DNA of 64,000 bases, from contig DYJE01000001.1 of NCBI GenBank assembly GCA_020723285.1, positions 62,001 through 126,000 of the forward strand, written 5' to 3'. The notes under the pieces were generated by a model, which was given only the letters and a program-made list of their open reading frames with translations, was not told the DNA's origin and made no database searches. Of the stretch, positions 19,858-29,345 are shown one piece after another. Position 1 is the first letter of the stretch. Each line of letters starts with the position of its first letter. Origin of the DNA: Desulforapulum autotrophicum (GTDB lineage Bacteria > Desulfobacterota > Desulfobacteria > Desulfobacterales > Desulfolunaceae). A program made the position numbers and the translations under genes.

Positions 19858-20733
19858 ATGATGGACAATCATTCCGTCACAAAAAAAACGAAGGGTCAAT
19901 CCCTTTCACACAAGTCCATCCCCCCGGCCTTCCTGTCATCCTGGACAACGCTTACTCTTTCAAATGATCAGGAAACCCATACCGTCCGCAAGCTCGACAA
20001 TCCTCACACGGATCACGTTCTTTTTCATGTTGACACCTGTTTGTCGACCATGAATCTTGCCTGGTCTCTCTTTGAAACGGATCATTTCCCTTTGTGGTCC
20101 TCGGTTCTTTCCGATCATCAGTATCAGGGACGAGGTCAGTTCAACCGTCTATGGATCTCCGAGCCGGGCAATCTGTACGTCACGGTCAGACTTCCCGACC
20201 TGACGAAGGGTCAGGCAACCGCGCCTTTGATGACAGCTCTTGCTGTAAACCAGGCCCTTGGCCGTCTGGGGATTGATAGCGAATTCAAATGGCCCAACGA
20301 CATTCTGGTTCATCGCAAAAAAATCGGCGGAATTCTTGTGGAACAGAGGACGGGAACCGTCATGGCCGGGATTGGTGTAAACCTTGCTTCAGCCCCCTCC
20401 ATGTCTGCCATGAGAGATACAAGCCCTCTTTCACCAGGCTTTCTCGGCGAATGGGGTTTTTCCCTTTCACCTTTTGATCTGTGGCTGACCATTCTTGATG
20501 AGCTTCTTTCACTTTTCGCACAGCTTTCCGATGGAATGGAATGGTCCGTTTTTATAACCGCCTTAGAAAAGGCCATGGCGTTCAAAGATGAAAAAATTGT
20601 GTTCATCCCTCCACAAGGTCCTGAATTTTCAGCCGTGCTCACCGGACTTTCACCTGAGGGGGGAATTTGCCTGCAAACAGTTGACGGGGAAAAAACCTTC
20701 CTGTCAGGAAGCATTTTACCTGTCGTCCATTAA
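19858..20733 (+). CDS. birA: Biotin-protein ligase without DNA-binding domain
   Basis: A 291-residue BirA-type enzyme that activates biotin with ATP and attaches it to carrier lysines. The biotin-binding loop GRGQFNRLW, the KWPND motif and KIGGILVE are all present. No winged-helix repressor domain is present, so it should be a ligase only. The first ~55 residues before the catalytic core are polar and poorly conserved, so the real start may be downstream of 19858. It ends 15 bases before the biotin carboxylase gene, its likely substrate. Confidence 0.92.
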   Translation: MMDNHSVTKKTKGQSLSHKSIPPAFLSSWTTLTLSNDQETHTVRKLDNPHTDHVLFHVDTCLSTMNLAWSLFETDHFPLWSSVLSDHQYQGRGQFNRLWISEPGNLYVTVRLPDLTKGQATAPLMTALAVNQALGRLGIDSEFKWPNDILVHRKKIGGILVEQRTGTVMAGIGVNLASAPSMSAMRDTSPLSPGFLGEWGFSLSPFDLWLTILDELLSLFAQLSDGMEWSVFITALEKAMAFKDEKIVFIPPQGPEFSAVLTGLSPEGGICLQTVDGEKTFLSGSILPVVH

Positions 20734-20748
20734 TTATTCGGAGGAGTC

Positions 20749-23700
20749 ATGAAAACGTTCGAAGACATATGCAAAGAAATCAAAGGGAAAAAGATCCTGG
20801 TGGCCAACCGGGGTATCGCCGCCCGAAGAATCAGCCGCACCATCCGTGAGCTGTTGAATGCCACACCGGTCATGACCGTGACCGACGTGGACAAAACCGC
20901 TCCGTTCACAGCAGGAGCCAAGGAACTGGTCCTTCTCGGCCAGAACCCCCGGGCTTATCTTGATATCGACCGCATTATCGAGTTTGCTAAAAAACAGGGT
21001 ATCGCAGCCATCCATCCGGGCTGGGGATTTGCTTCAGAAGATTCCAGCTTCCCGGATAAATGCGAAAAAGCCGGCATCCTTTTCATCGGCCCCACCACCG
21101 ACGGCATGGAACTTTTAGGCAACAAGGTCAAAGTCCGGGACCTGGCCCGAAGCCTTGACATTCCCGTGGTTCCCGGATCCATCGGAGCCGTGGATGTGGA
21201 AACCGCGCGTCAGGTGGCCATTGACATGGGGCTTCCCGTGATGCTCAAGGCCGAAGGAGGCGGAGGAGGACGCGGCATATACGAAGTCCACGACCTTGAG
21301 CAGCTTGAAAGCGCCTTTTCAAAAGCCTCGGCACTGGCTCACGCTTCTTTCGGCAATCCCCGGCTTTTCGTGGAAAAACTCCTCACGTCCGTCCGCCATA
21401 TCGAAATCCAGACCGTCGCCGACCGTTACGGCAATGTCTTCGCCTTTGACGAACGGGACTGCACAGTTCAAAGAAATCATCAGAAACTCGTTGAAATCAC
21501 ACCGTCACCCTGGCCGAAAATGACCGAAGAACTGCGTACCCGGCTGAAAGACTATTCGAAAAAACTCGTCAAAGCCGTGGGTTATTACTCCCTGGCCACC
21601 GTAGAATTTCTGGTGGACGACGATTTGAATGTTTACCTCATCGAAGTGAACACACGTCTTCAGGTGGAGCACGGCATCACTGAAAGCCGATACGGCATCG
21701 ATCTGGTGGAAGAACAGATCGCCATCGCTTTCGGCGCGGAACTCCGGTTCAACGAAGAGAACACACGGCCCATAGCCCATGCCATCCAGGTGAGGATCAA
21801 CTGCGAAGACCCCCGTCACGGTTTCACGCCCAACTCCGGCCTGATCACACGTTACCTTTCTCCCGGAGGCCCGGGCATACGGGTCGATTCCTGCATCTCC
21901 GGCGGTCATGAATTCCCGCCGTACTACGATTCAGCGGCGGCACTTCTCATCGCTTACGGGCGTGAATGGAACAAAACGCTGGCCACCATGGAACGGGCTC
22001 TCAACGAATACGTCATCGGAGGTTTGAAAACCACCATCCCCTTCCACCTTCGGATCATCAAAAACAGGATCTTTCGTTCCGGAGATTACAATACCCGTTT
22101 CGTCAGCGTCACACCCGAACTGATGTACTACAAGGATCTGGACCCCGAAGCACTGCGCCTTTCCCGTCTCACGGCGGAAATCTCCGCCAGGGGCTTCAAT
22201 CCCTTTGTTCAGCTGGGTGAATACCGCGGTCTTTCGGATAAACGTATGCCCGAGTTCGCTCCTGTTCTGCCCAGTCTTCCGAAGACAAGTGCGGACATCA
22301 TCTACCCCAGAAAGGACAGAAAGGCCCTTTTAGATTACGTCAGGGATTCGGGCCGCATCCATTTCACGGACACGACTCCGAGAGATATCACCCAGTCCAA
22401 CAGCGGAAACCGTTTCAGACTGGCGGAAGACATCATCGTCGGCCCCTATCTCGACCGCTGCGGGTTCTTCTCCATCGAAAACGGCGGCGGGGCTCATTTT
22501 CATGTGGCCCTCATGGCCAACATGACCTACCCGTTCAACGAAGCCCGAATCTGGGATCAGATCGCTCCCACAACCCTGAAGCAGATTCTGGTCCGGTCCA
22601 CCAACCTTCTGGGATACAAACCCCAGCCCAAAAACCTGATGCAGCTCACCGGAGAGATGATCTGTGAGCACCACGACATTGTCAGATGCTTCGACTTCCT
22701 CAACCATGTGGAAAACATGGCACCTCTGGCGGAAGTGGTGATGGCCGCCAAAGGCAACGTTTTTGAACCGGCCATTTCACTGTCCTGGGCCAAAGGGTTT
22801 GACGTGCCCCATTACATGAACGTGGTGGATGAAATCGTGGCCATGATCGCCAGGATCTCCGGCCTTTCCGTGAAAAAAGCGCAAAAAGACTTCATCCTCG
22901 GTCTCAAGGACATGGCCGGTGTGTGTCCGCCCAGGTTTATCAGCAGCCTGGTTGCCGCCATCCGGGAAAAATACCCCGAGCTTGTGATTCACTACCACCG
23001 GCATTTCACAGACGGTCTCTTCACGCCTGCAGTGGGTGCGGCGGCCAAAGCCGGAGCCCATATCGTGGATACGGCCATCGGTTCCTCCGTCCGCTGGTAC
23101 GGCCAGGGCGAAGTCCTGTCCACGGCCGCGTACATCGAAGAAGAAATGGGCTTAAAGACCGCCCTCAACAAGGACATGATCAGGACCTGCAACTTTGTTC
23201 TCAAGCAGATCATGCCGTATTACGACCGTTACACCGCGCCCTATTTCCAGGGCATCGACCACGACGTCATCTCCCACGGCATGCCCGGCGGTGCCACGTC
23301 CTCGTCCCAGGAAGGCGCGATGAAGCAGGGATACATCCGTCTTCTGCCCTACATGCTGAGGTTCCTTGCAGGAACACGGCAGATCGTGCGTTACCACGAC
23401 GTGACGCCCGGCTCCCAGATTACCTGGAACACAGCGTTCCTTGCGGTGACAGGTGCCTTCAAGCGCGGCGGCGAAGACGAGGTGGCTCACCTCCTCTGGG
23501 TCATGGAATCGGTGGCCGGCGTTCCTGACAACCGCCTTTCAGACGATCTCAAAAAAGAGCGCCTGATACTCTACAAGGAAAGCAACGACGCCTTCAGAAA
23601 CCTTCTTCTCGGAAAATTCGGGAAAATGCCTCTGGGCTTTCCCCCGGACTGGGTTTACGAAAGTACTTTTGGCCCCGACTACAGGAAACACATGGCCCAA

Positions 23701-24429
23701 AGAACGGAAGACTCTCCTTTGATAGCCCTTGAAAAGATCGATATTCAAAGCGAAACCGAGTCCTTGACAGCCCAGATCGAACGGACGCCCACCAGGGAAG
23801 AACTGGCGCTATACCTCAACCACCCCGGCGACGCTTTGAAAACCATTATTTTCCGCCACAATTTCGGGAACCCCAACCGTCTTCCGCTGGATGTGTGGTT
23901 TGAAGGACTGACGGTGGGACGGGAGATGAACTTCTGCGACACCGACGGCAAGCCCCACAAGATGTCCATCATCGACATCGGGCCGGTAGATCCTCAAGGG
24001 GTCAGTAACGTGCGCTACCACCTGGATGACGAGACATTCAACCATCCGGTGCAGGTGGCCGAACCCGTTCGCGGTGGCGTCGGTGGAACGGAAATGGCGG
24101 ACAAATCCAATCCCTGCCATGTGGCGTCCCCCAGCACCGGAGACCTCTGGGTCATGTACGTGAAACCCGGAGACACGGTGGTCAAAGGCGAAGAGCTGTT
24201 CAACATCACCATCATGAAACAGGAAAAAGCCGTTATATCTCCCATGGATGGTATCGTCGAACGTGTTCTTAAAACAGCGGACTACAAACATGACAAACAC
24301 ATGACGCCGGTGCGTGAAGGCGAACTTCTGATCGTTCTGGGTCCCATTCCCAAACGATGCGGCAAGTGCCACAGTCCCATCAAAGACGAATCGTTCAAAT
24401 TCTGCCCGGCATGCGGGGCCGGACTTTGA
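20749..24429 (+). CDS. pyc: Pyruvate carboxylase-like biotin-dependent 2-oxoacid carboxylase with C-terminal zinc ribbon
   Basis: A 1226-residue multidomain enzyme. Residues 1-460 are a biotin carboxylase (NRGIAARRI, ATP-grasp loop EGGGGGRG, VEVNTRLQVEH). Residues 530-1030 are an HMGL-like carboxyltransferase barrel plus conserved pyruvate-carboxylase region. Residues about 1120-1195 form a biotinyl domain whose acceptor lysine lies in IMKQEK, not the usual AMKM. The last 25 residues form a zinc ribbon (CGKC...CPAC). The barrel metal motif reads HYHRHFTDG where pyruvate carboxylases have HTHDTAG, so the acceptor acid could differ. By family it makes oxaloacetate from pyruvate for anaplerosis. 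GGAGGA precedes the ATG, and birA is directly upstream. Confidence 0.87.
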   Translation: MKTFEDICKEIKGKKILVANRGIAARRISRTIRELLNATPVMTVTDVDKTAPFTAGAKELVLLGQNPRAYLDIDRIIEFAKKQGIAAIHPGWGFASEDSSFPDKCEKAGILFIGPTTDGMELLGNKVKVRDLARSLDIPVVPGSIGAVDVETARQVAIDMGLPVMLKAEGGGGGRGIYEVHDLEQLESAFSKASALAHASFGNPRLFVEKLLTSVRHIEIQTVADRYGNVFAFDERDCTVQRNHQKLVEITPSPWPKMTEELRTRLKDYSKKLVKAVGYYSLATVEFLVDDDLNVYLIEVNTRLQVEHGITESRYGIDLVEEQIAIAFGAELRFNEENTRPIAHAIQVRINCEDPRHGFTPNSGLITRYLSPGGPGIRVDSCISGGHEFPPYYDSAAALLIAYGREWNKTLATMERALNEYVIGGLKTTIPFHLRIIKNRIFRSGDYNTRFVSVTPELMYYKDLDPEALRLSRLTAEISARGFNPFVQLGEYRGLSDKRMPEFAPVLPSLPKTSADIIYPRKDRKALLDYVRDSGRIHFTDTTPRDITQSNSGNRFRLAEDIIVGPYLDRCGFFSIENGGGAHFHVALMANMTYPFNEARIWDQIAPTTLKQILVRSTNLLGYKPQPKNLMQLTGEMICEHHDIVRCFDFLNHVENMAPLAEVVMAAKGNVFEPAISLSWAKGFDVPHYMNVVDEIVAMIARISGLSVKKAQKDFILGLKDMAGVCPPRFISSLVAAIREKYPELVIHYHRHFTDGLFTPAVGAAAKAGAHIVDTAIGSSVRWYGQGEVLSTAAYIEEEMGLKTALNKDMIRTCNFVLKQIMPYYDRYTAPYFQGIDHDVISHGMPGGATSSSQEGAMKQGYIRLLPYMLRFLAGTRQIVRYHDVTPGSQITWNTAFLAVTGAFKRGGEDEVAHLLWVMESVAGVPDNRLSDDLKKERLILYKESNDAFRNLLLGKFGKMPLGFPPDWVYESTFGPDYRKHMAQRTEDSPLIALEKIDIQSETESLTAQIERTPTREELALYLNHPGDALKTIIFRHNFGNPNRLPLDVWFEGLTVGREMNFCDTDGKPHKMSIIDIGPVDPQGVSNVRYHLDDETFNHPVQVAEPVRGGVGGTEMADKSNPCHVASPSTGDLWVMYVKPGDTVVKGEELFNITIMKQEKAVISPMDGIVERVLKTADYKHDKHMTPVREGELLIVLGPIPKRCGKCHSPIKDESFKFCPACGAGL

Positions 24430-24452
24430 TCATCGTCGTCGCTTAAAAACAA

Positions 24453-24488
24453 AGGGTTCATGCCTGTCATCCGACAGACATGAACCCT
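24453..24488. terminator. Hairpin between the carboxylase and the chemoreceptor
   Basis: AGGGTTCATG-x-CTGTC pairs with GACAG-x-CATGAACCCT, a 15-bp stem with one mismatch and a four-base loop. It lies 24 bases after the carboxylase stop and 50 bases after the convergent chemoreceptor stop. It has no strong T-tract. Confidence 0.6.
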
Positions 24489-24537
24489 CGTAATAATGCC
24501 AGTTCTCTTTCAAGATGGCTCTTTGCAGGGTTTTAGA

Positions 24538-26619
24538 TCACACCTTGAATTTGCTGACCTTGTCGGATAGCGTTCGGGCCAGCTCCGTAAGCTTGTCGGC
24601 ACTGTGATTGACCTGGTCACTGCTCCTCATCATTTCACCGGCAGATTCATCCACATCGGCCATTTCCTTCGATATAACCGATGCCGCCCCGGCATTCCTG
24701 TTGATCTTTTCGTTCACATCCTGGATGCCCAGCGAGGCCTGGCTTATATTCTGAGCGATCTCCCGGGTGGCCACAGTCTGTTCTTCAACCGACGAAGCGA
24801 TGGTTGTTACAATATCACTGATTTCACTGATAACGCCCACCACGGTCCCGATTTCCTTCACAGTTTCCATGGTGACGGACTGAATCCCGTCGATCCTGTT
24901 TTTAATTTCCTGGGTGGCCTCAGCCGTCTGTTTGGACAGTTCCTTGATTTCACCGGCCACAACGGCAAATCCTTTTCCGGCTTCTCCGGCCCTGGCCGCC
25001 TCGATGGTGGCGTTAAGGGCAAGAAGATTGGTCTGGTTGGATATATCGTTGATGGTTTCCGTGACTTTGCCAATATCCTCTGCAGCGGCTCCCAGCCTGT
25101 TCATTTTTTCCGATGCGTCCCTTGAACTGTTCACAGCTCTCTGGGATATGCTCCGGGCTGTTTCGGAATTTTTCGCAATCTCATGGATGGTGGATGTCAT
25201 TTCTTCCGTGGCTGCTGCGACCACGTTGATATTGGACGCGGCTTCCTCCATGGACGAGGCGATGGCGTTGATGTTCATGCTCATTTCTTCGGAGGCTAAG
25301 CTGACTTTCTCGGCTTTATCTGTTGTGACAGACGATGATTTAACCATTTCCCTTGAAATACCCAACAGTTCAGACGAAGAAACCCCCACGGCCCCTGACG
25401 TCGCCACGGTCTGCGTGATCAGTTCCTGGAGCTTGTCCATAAAAAGGTTAAACCACTTCGCAAGCCTTCCGATTTCGTCCTTTGAGGTGATATCAAGCCG
25501 TTTGGTCAAATCCCCCTCCCCTTCAGCGATGTCTTTGAGTCCCTGGACCACGCGGTTGATCGGTGCAGAAATTATGGATGTGGCGATATAATAGATGGTG
25601 GCAAAAACCATGACAAGGGCAAGCACCACGATAACGAGACTGGTGTTACGCATGCTGTGAACACCCGCAAGAACCTTGTTGACAGGGACTGAAACAGCAA
25701 AACACCACGGTGTGGTGGTTCGGCCCACCGTAAAAGGCGTATAGACGAATATCGATGTCTCGTTCGTAACCCTGGATTTACGGATTTCAGTGTATTGCTC
25801 ACCGTTTTTAACAGCATCGATGACAGCTCCGCTGTACGACGCATCAGGAAGGTCTTTCATGTTTTTACCGATACGAGCCGTATCGGGGTGGTATACAAAC
25901 AGGCCGCTGTTTGAAATGAAGAATCCGTAACCTGTTTCATAGGGTTTGACGGCCCCGATCACCGAGCTGAATTTATCCATGGCAAAATCGACCCCGGCCA
26001 CCCCGATGGTCTGTCCGTTGATTTTAATGGGAATGCAGATCCCGGCAAGGGTGATGTCTTTTCCATCGTAGTTGAAGACCGTGGGTTCGTTGACAAAGTC
26101 CTTGCCGCTTCTGAAGGGTTTCCAGTACCACGAACCGACAGGATCGTTTTCTGCCTGCATTCCGGTCACATCCAGCTTGATATCGTTCCCGGATTTATGC
26201 CAGTATGGCTGGTACAAACCTTTGGCGTCACTGCCCGGCTGATTTGCAAATTCAGCGTCCCTGCCGTCGAAAGCGTTGGGTTCAAAAGCGGCCCAGACGC
26301 CGTAGCAATCAGGGTTTTCCATCATTATTCGCTTCATGATGGTGTTGAGCATATCCCGGCTCGGTGCCGGCTGATTCTCCTTGATGCCTTCAATGGTGTT
26401 GGCAAGAGCGATGGACACACCGCACGCCCGGTCAAGGTCAGCCTTGATGATTCCGCCATACCGGTAACCGATTTCAACGGCAAGACTTTCGGCATTTTTT
26501 TCAGCGTTTTTTGTAGATGACGCCGTAATGTAAAAAATAGTCGCTACAAAGGCGAGAAAAACCACACCGCAGATGGAAAACTGCATCTTTTGTCTCAACG
26601 TCAGTGTATTAAACATCAT
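24538..26619 (-). CDS. Methyl-accepting chemotaxis protein with dCache sensor
   Basis: A 693-residue chemoreceptor. Helix one (about 12-32), a double-Cache periplasmic ligand domain (35-305, with the YxxPYW-like PYWHKSG and the DFAMDKF segment), helix two (about 328-350), HAMP (350-405) and a signalling domain ending in VSKFKV. The CheA/CheW contact hairpin is seen in [13 protein letters not shown] and nearby residues. dCache domains bind amino acids or organic acids; this ligand is unknown. No other chemotaxis genes are nearby. AGGAGG precedes the ATG. Confidence 0.93.
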   Translation of the reverse strand: MMFNTLTLRQKMQFSICGVVFLAFVATIFYITASSTKNAEKNAESLAVEIGYRYGGIIKADLDRACGVSIALANTIEGIKENQPAPSRDMLNTIMKRIMMENPDCYGVWAAFEPNAFDGRDAEFANQPGSDAKGLYQPYWHKSGNDIKLDVTGMQAENDPVGSWYWKPFRSGKDFVNEPTVFNYDGKDITLAGICIPIKINGQTIGVAGVDFAMDKFSSVIGAVKPYETGYGFFISNSGLFVYHPDTARIGKNMKDLPDASYSGAVIDAVKNGEQYTEIRKSRVTNETSIFVYTPFTVGRTTTPWCFAVSVPVNKVLAGVHSMRNTSLVIVVLALVMVFATIYYIATSIISAPINRVVQGLKDIAEGEGDLTKRLDITSKDEIGRLAKWFNLFMDKLQELITQTVATSGAVGVSSSELLGISREMVKSSSVTTDKAEKVSLASEEMSMNINAIASSMEEAASNINVVAAATEEMTSTIHEIAKNSETARSISQRAVNSSRDASEKMNRLGAAAEDIGKVTETINDISNQTNLLALNATIEAARAGEAGKGFAVVAGEIKELSKQTAEATQEIKNRIDGIQSVTMETVKEIGTVVGVISEISDIVTTIASSVEEQTVATREIAQNISQASLGIQDVNEKINRNAGAASVISKEMADVDESAGEMMRSSDQVNHSADKLTELARTLSDKVSKFKV

Positions 26620-27034
26620 TCCTCCTTGTTTTCTTCAGGTTAAACCCATGGTTATTTCTTTGAAGTCAGTTCATAATTGATACCGTTCGGCTGGGTGGCC
26701 TTGTCAAGTTCCACCATGGTCTTCATCCAAAGACTTAGCTGGATGGTCAGGGATCTCCATGTTCTGATTCATGGTGCGCTCCAGTGACGTTTGTTTGAAT
26801 TGACGTGTGTCTATGTGCAGATTGTATCCGGCAATCACCGGTGTGACAGTTCGGCCCGGTGAAGAAACTCTCCGAATAATCCATTTATCGGGGAAGTTTC
26901 TGATACTCTTGAACTTTTTTATCTGATTTTTCGGATCTTTTTTGACAGGAATTTTTTTATAAATTGTTTTATGTGAACTTTATAACAATTACGATTTTAA
27001 GGCAAACATCTTTTTTGAAAGGCTTTTGGGGGCT
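26620..27034. other. Intergenic region upstream of the chemoreceptor
   Basis: About 415 bases. The half nearest the glutamate-synthase-like gene is very AT-rich. The half nearest the chemoreceptor has gene-like composition and includes a short minus-strand open stretch ending at 26652, which may be a decayed gene. No clear promoter for the chemoreceptor was found. Confidence 0.5.
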
Positions 27035-27064
27035 AAAAAAAAAGGGGCGTCGATAGACGCCCCT
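27035..27064 (-). terminator. Rho-independent terminator of the glutamate-synthase-like gene
   Basis: On the minus strand AGGGGCGTC and GACGCCCCT form a 9-bp GC-rich stem with a four-base loop, followed by an unbroken run of nine T. It lies 20 bases past the stop codon. This is a textbook intrinsic terminator. Confidence 0.9.
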
Positions 27065-27083
27065 AAGACATGCTGATCAACGA

Positions 27084-28721
27084 TTAAGCGCTGAGAATTT
27101 TTTTCGCGCTTTCGTCGTTTACTTCGGAAACATGGGGAATTCCGGTTTCACGCTCGGTTTCTCTGTTGCCGGAGAAAATGTCGTTGCGTGAAATCTGGTT
27201 CAGGGAGAACTTCCGGGCACCGGCCATGAGCTGCTGGAGACCGCAGGCCAGTTTGTCGGCCATGGTCCAGAAGGCGATGGCGCCGTAGGGGATGTTCTTC
27301 ATTTCGTCTTTACCCACCTTCTTCTGGACGTCGAAGTAGGACGCGAAGATCTGTTCGGCTTTTTCGCCGACGTTGGTCACGGTTTTGGGCAGGCTGTCCC
27401 AGTTGCCGTTGACTTTGGCTTTGCGATCAGGATGGAGAACGCCTTCGATGTTGGCTCCCAGGTAACCGGGGATCATGATGGCGCGGCCCATGCAGACCAG
27501 CTTGGTGTACGGAGCGCCCAGGGCGAGGGCTTTGAAAATGCTGTCTTCCAGTGCGAAACCGCCTGCGAAGGACATATCCACCACTTTCTGGCCTTTGGCG
27601 GCAAGGATGCTTGCGTATTCGTAGGCTTTGGCGTGGAGGTTGATGGATGGAACGCCCCAGCTCTGCATCATGTTCCAGGGGCTCATGCCTGTTCCGCCGC
27701 CGGAACCGTCGATGGTGAGGAGGTCGAGTTTGGCGTCGGTGGAGAACTTGATGGCCATGGCCAGCTCTTCCATGCCGTAGGAACCGGTTTTGAGGGAGAT
27801 GCGTTTGAAACCGATGCTGCGGAGGTAATCCACGCTCTTCATGAAATCTTCACGGACGAGATCCACGTTCTTGATGTTGGTGCCGCCCAGACGGCTGTGG
27901 CGTGCAAAGGATTTGATGGCACCGCTGTTGAAGGCTTCCTGGACTTCGGGCAGTTCGGGGTTGGGATCGACCACGTATCCGCGTTTTTTCAGGAACAGGG
28001 CGTAATCAAGGCTGGTGACCTGAATTTCGCCGCCGATGTCCTTGGCACCCTGGCCCCATTTCAGTTCGATGACGCATTTGTTGCCGTATTTCTGGGCCAC
28101 GTATTCGGCTACGCCGTTACGGGTGTCTTCCACGTTGAGCTGGACGATGATGGCACCGTACCCGTCGTTGTAACGGAGGTAGGTGTCGATGCGGCGGTCA
28201 AGTTCAGGGGCTTTGGTGATTTTGCCGTTGTTGATTTCGGATTCACGGTCAACACCCACCACGTTTTCGCCGATAACCACGGGGATACCCACAAGTGATC
28301 CGCCGATAGCAAAAGAATCCCAGTATTTGGCGGCGATGAAGGTGGAACCGAGGGCACCGGTCATCAGGGGCATTTTGATTTTTGTTTTCATTTCCGCGCC
28401 AAACTCGGTTTCGAGGCTGACGTTGGGGAAGATACAGTCATCGGGATCGTTGGTCATGGTACCGGTAAGACCGTGTGCGCCGTAGGCGTAGCCCTGGACT
28501 CTCAGGGAGTTGTAGGAAACACCCACATGGGTGGTGTTGTTGGCACCGGCGGTGACTGAACCGAAATCTCTGGGATAGAGAAGTTTACGGCCCACAAGGC
28601 TTGAAAGCCATGTTTCGCATTTACCCTGGCAATCGGCGCGGCAGAGCGTGCAAAGGCTGGATTCACAAGGATTTCCTCTGTTGACGGTTCCCAAGGCATC
28701 GTTATGCTTTTCAAATCTCAT
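27084..28721 (-). CDS. FMN-binding glutamate synthase-family protein (GltB central domain) with Cys-rich N-terminus
   Basis: A 545-residue protein corresponding to the FMN/Fe-S synthase domain of GltB without the glutaminase domain. The barrel motif GSGGGTGMSPW and a C-terminal conserved region are present. Residues 14-40 contain five cysteines (C..LCTLC..DCQGKC), perhaps an iron-sulfur or zinc site. The ATG at 28721 is chosen because AAGGAG lies seven to eight bases upstream; a TTG at 28739 would include that site. Relatives occur in archaea and anaerobes as stand-alone subunits, forming glutamate with separate electron and ammonia inputs. Here it is monocistronic with its own promoter and terminator; a GltD-type subunit lies 34 kb away. 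Confidence 0.88.
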   Translation of the reverse strand: MRFEKHNDALGTVNRGNPCESSLCTLCRADCQGKCETWLSSLVGRKLLYPRDFGSVTAGANNTTHVGVSYNSLRVQGYAYGAHGLTGTMTNDPDDCIFPNVSLETEFGAEMKTKIKMPLMTGALGSTFIAAKYWDSFAIGGSLVGIPVVIGENVVGVDRESEINNGKITKAPELDRRIDTYLRYNDGYGAIIVQLNVEDTRNGVAEYVAQKYGNKCVIELKWGQGAKDIGGEIQVTSLDYALFLKKRGYVVDPNPELPEVQEAFNSGAIKSFARHSRLGGTNIKNVDLVREDFMKSVDYLRSIGFKRISLKTGSYGMEELAMAIKFSTDAKLDLLTIDGSGGGTGMSPWNMMQSWGVPSINLHAKAYEYASILAAKGQKVVDMSFAGGFALEDSIFKALALGAPYTKLVCMGRAIMIPGYLGANIEGVLHPDRKAKVNGNWDSLPKTVTNVGEKAEQIFASYFDVQKKVGKDEMKNIPYGAIAFWTMADKLACGLQQLMAGARKFSLNQISRNDIFSGNRETERETGIPHVSEVNDESAKKILSA

Positions 28722-28892
28722 CTTCTTTCTCCTTAACAAATCTTCATTAATTTAAGTTTTTTTTGACTCTCCGATGCCTTTGAATAAAAAAAGGCACCAG
28801 TCCCTTTGCAATTATAACCAAAGAAAACAGACGCCTTTGTCGTTTTTCGTATGTATCCGAACGCCGTTGTTCAGATGTAATTAGAATGGATT

Positions 28893-28921
28893 TTTATAAG
28901 TATTAATGATTTTTGTGTCAA
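28893..28921 (-). promoter_or_regulatory. Strong sigma-70 promoter for the glutamate-synthase-like gene
   Basis: On the minus strand TTGACA (28921-28916) and TATAAA (28898-28893) are exactly 17 bases apart. The leader to the start codon is about 165 bases and contains a TGCCTTT...AAAGGCA hairpin near 28770-28795. Confidence 0.75.
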
Positions 28922-29143
28922 GAATAAATTAAATCAAAATATGTTTTGTTCAGTATTTGTTAATATTGAGGTAAAACATTGCGGACTTTAGACACAAACA
29001 TGCGTCTTAACCGTTGAATGAATGCCAACTCCAAATCTAAATTAATGATGATGATAAAGATGGGTTTATACAGGATAGCTGAAGCAGGCCGGGCATTCCC
29101 GACCCGCATTAAATTGACGTTGTAACGTTTGAAGAAAGCCTAT

Positions 29144-29251
29144 CGTAGGTGGGGTTGAGACACGAAACCCGACAAAAGACAGATACAGAATAAACATCCG
29201 ATTATTTTAAGGATCGGGTCATTTGTCGGGTTCTATAGAACCCGACCTACG
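29144..29251. repeat. Pair of inverted REP-like palindromes (BIME-type)
   Basis: The left unit begins CGTAGGTGGGGTT (29144-29156) and ends AACCCGACAAA. The right unit is its reverse, TTTGTCGGGTT to AACCCGACCTACG (29239-29251), and itself contains the perfect 22-base palindrome at 29225-29246. The GTAGGTCGGGTT-type head is common in REP elements of many bacteria. The two face each other around about 45 bases, lying after der and before the glutamate-synthase promoter. Confidence 0.75.
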
Positions 29252-29345
29252 AGAGACTGACGTATTCGTGCACTATTGATCGTTTATACGCAGGGCATGC
29301 CGACCCGCATGAATGAACAGGCACAATCCAGAACGATCAAACGAA

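Larger units (their letters stand above)
28722..29345. other. Intergenic region with leader, promoter and REP pair
   Basis: About 620 bases between the start of the glutamate-synthase-like gene and the end of der, which is transcribed in the same direction. It holds a long untranslated leader, a near-consensus promoter and a pair of inverted REP-like repeats. The remainder is AT-rich and shows no coding frame I trust. Confidence 0.6.

Noticed and set aside
27432-28298. A 288-codon plus-strand frame
   Set aside because: It is the mirror of the glutamate-synthase-like coding region; the real gene has promoter, ribosome binding site and terminator.
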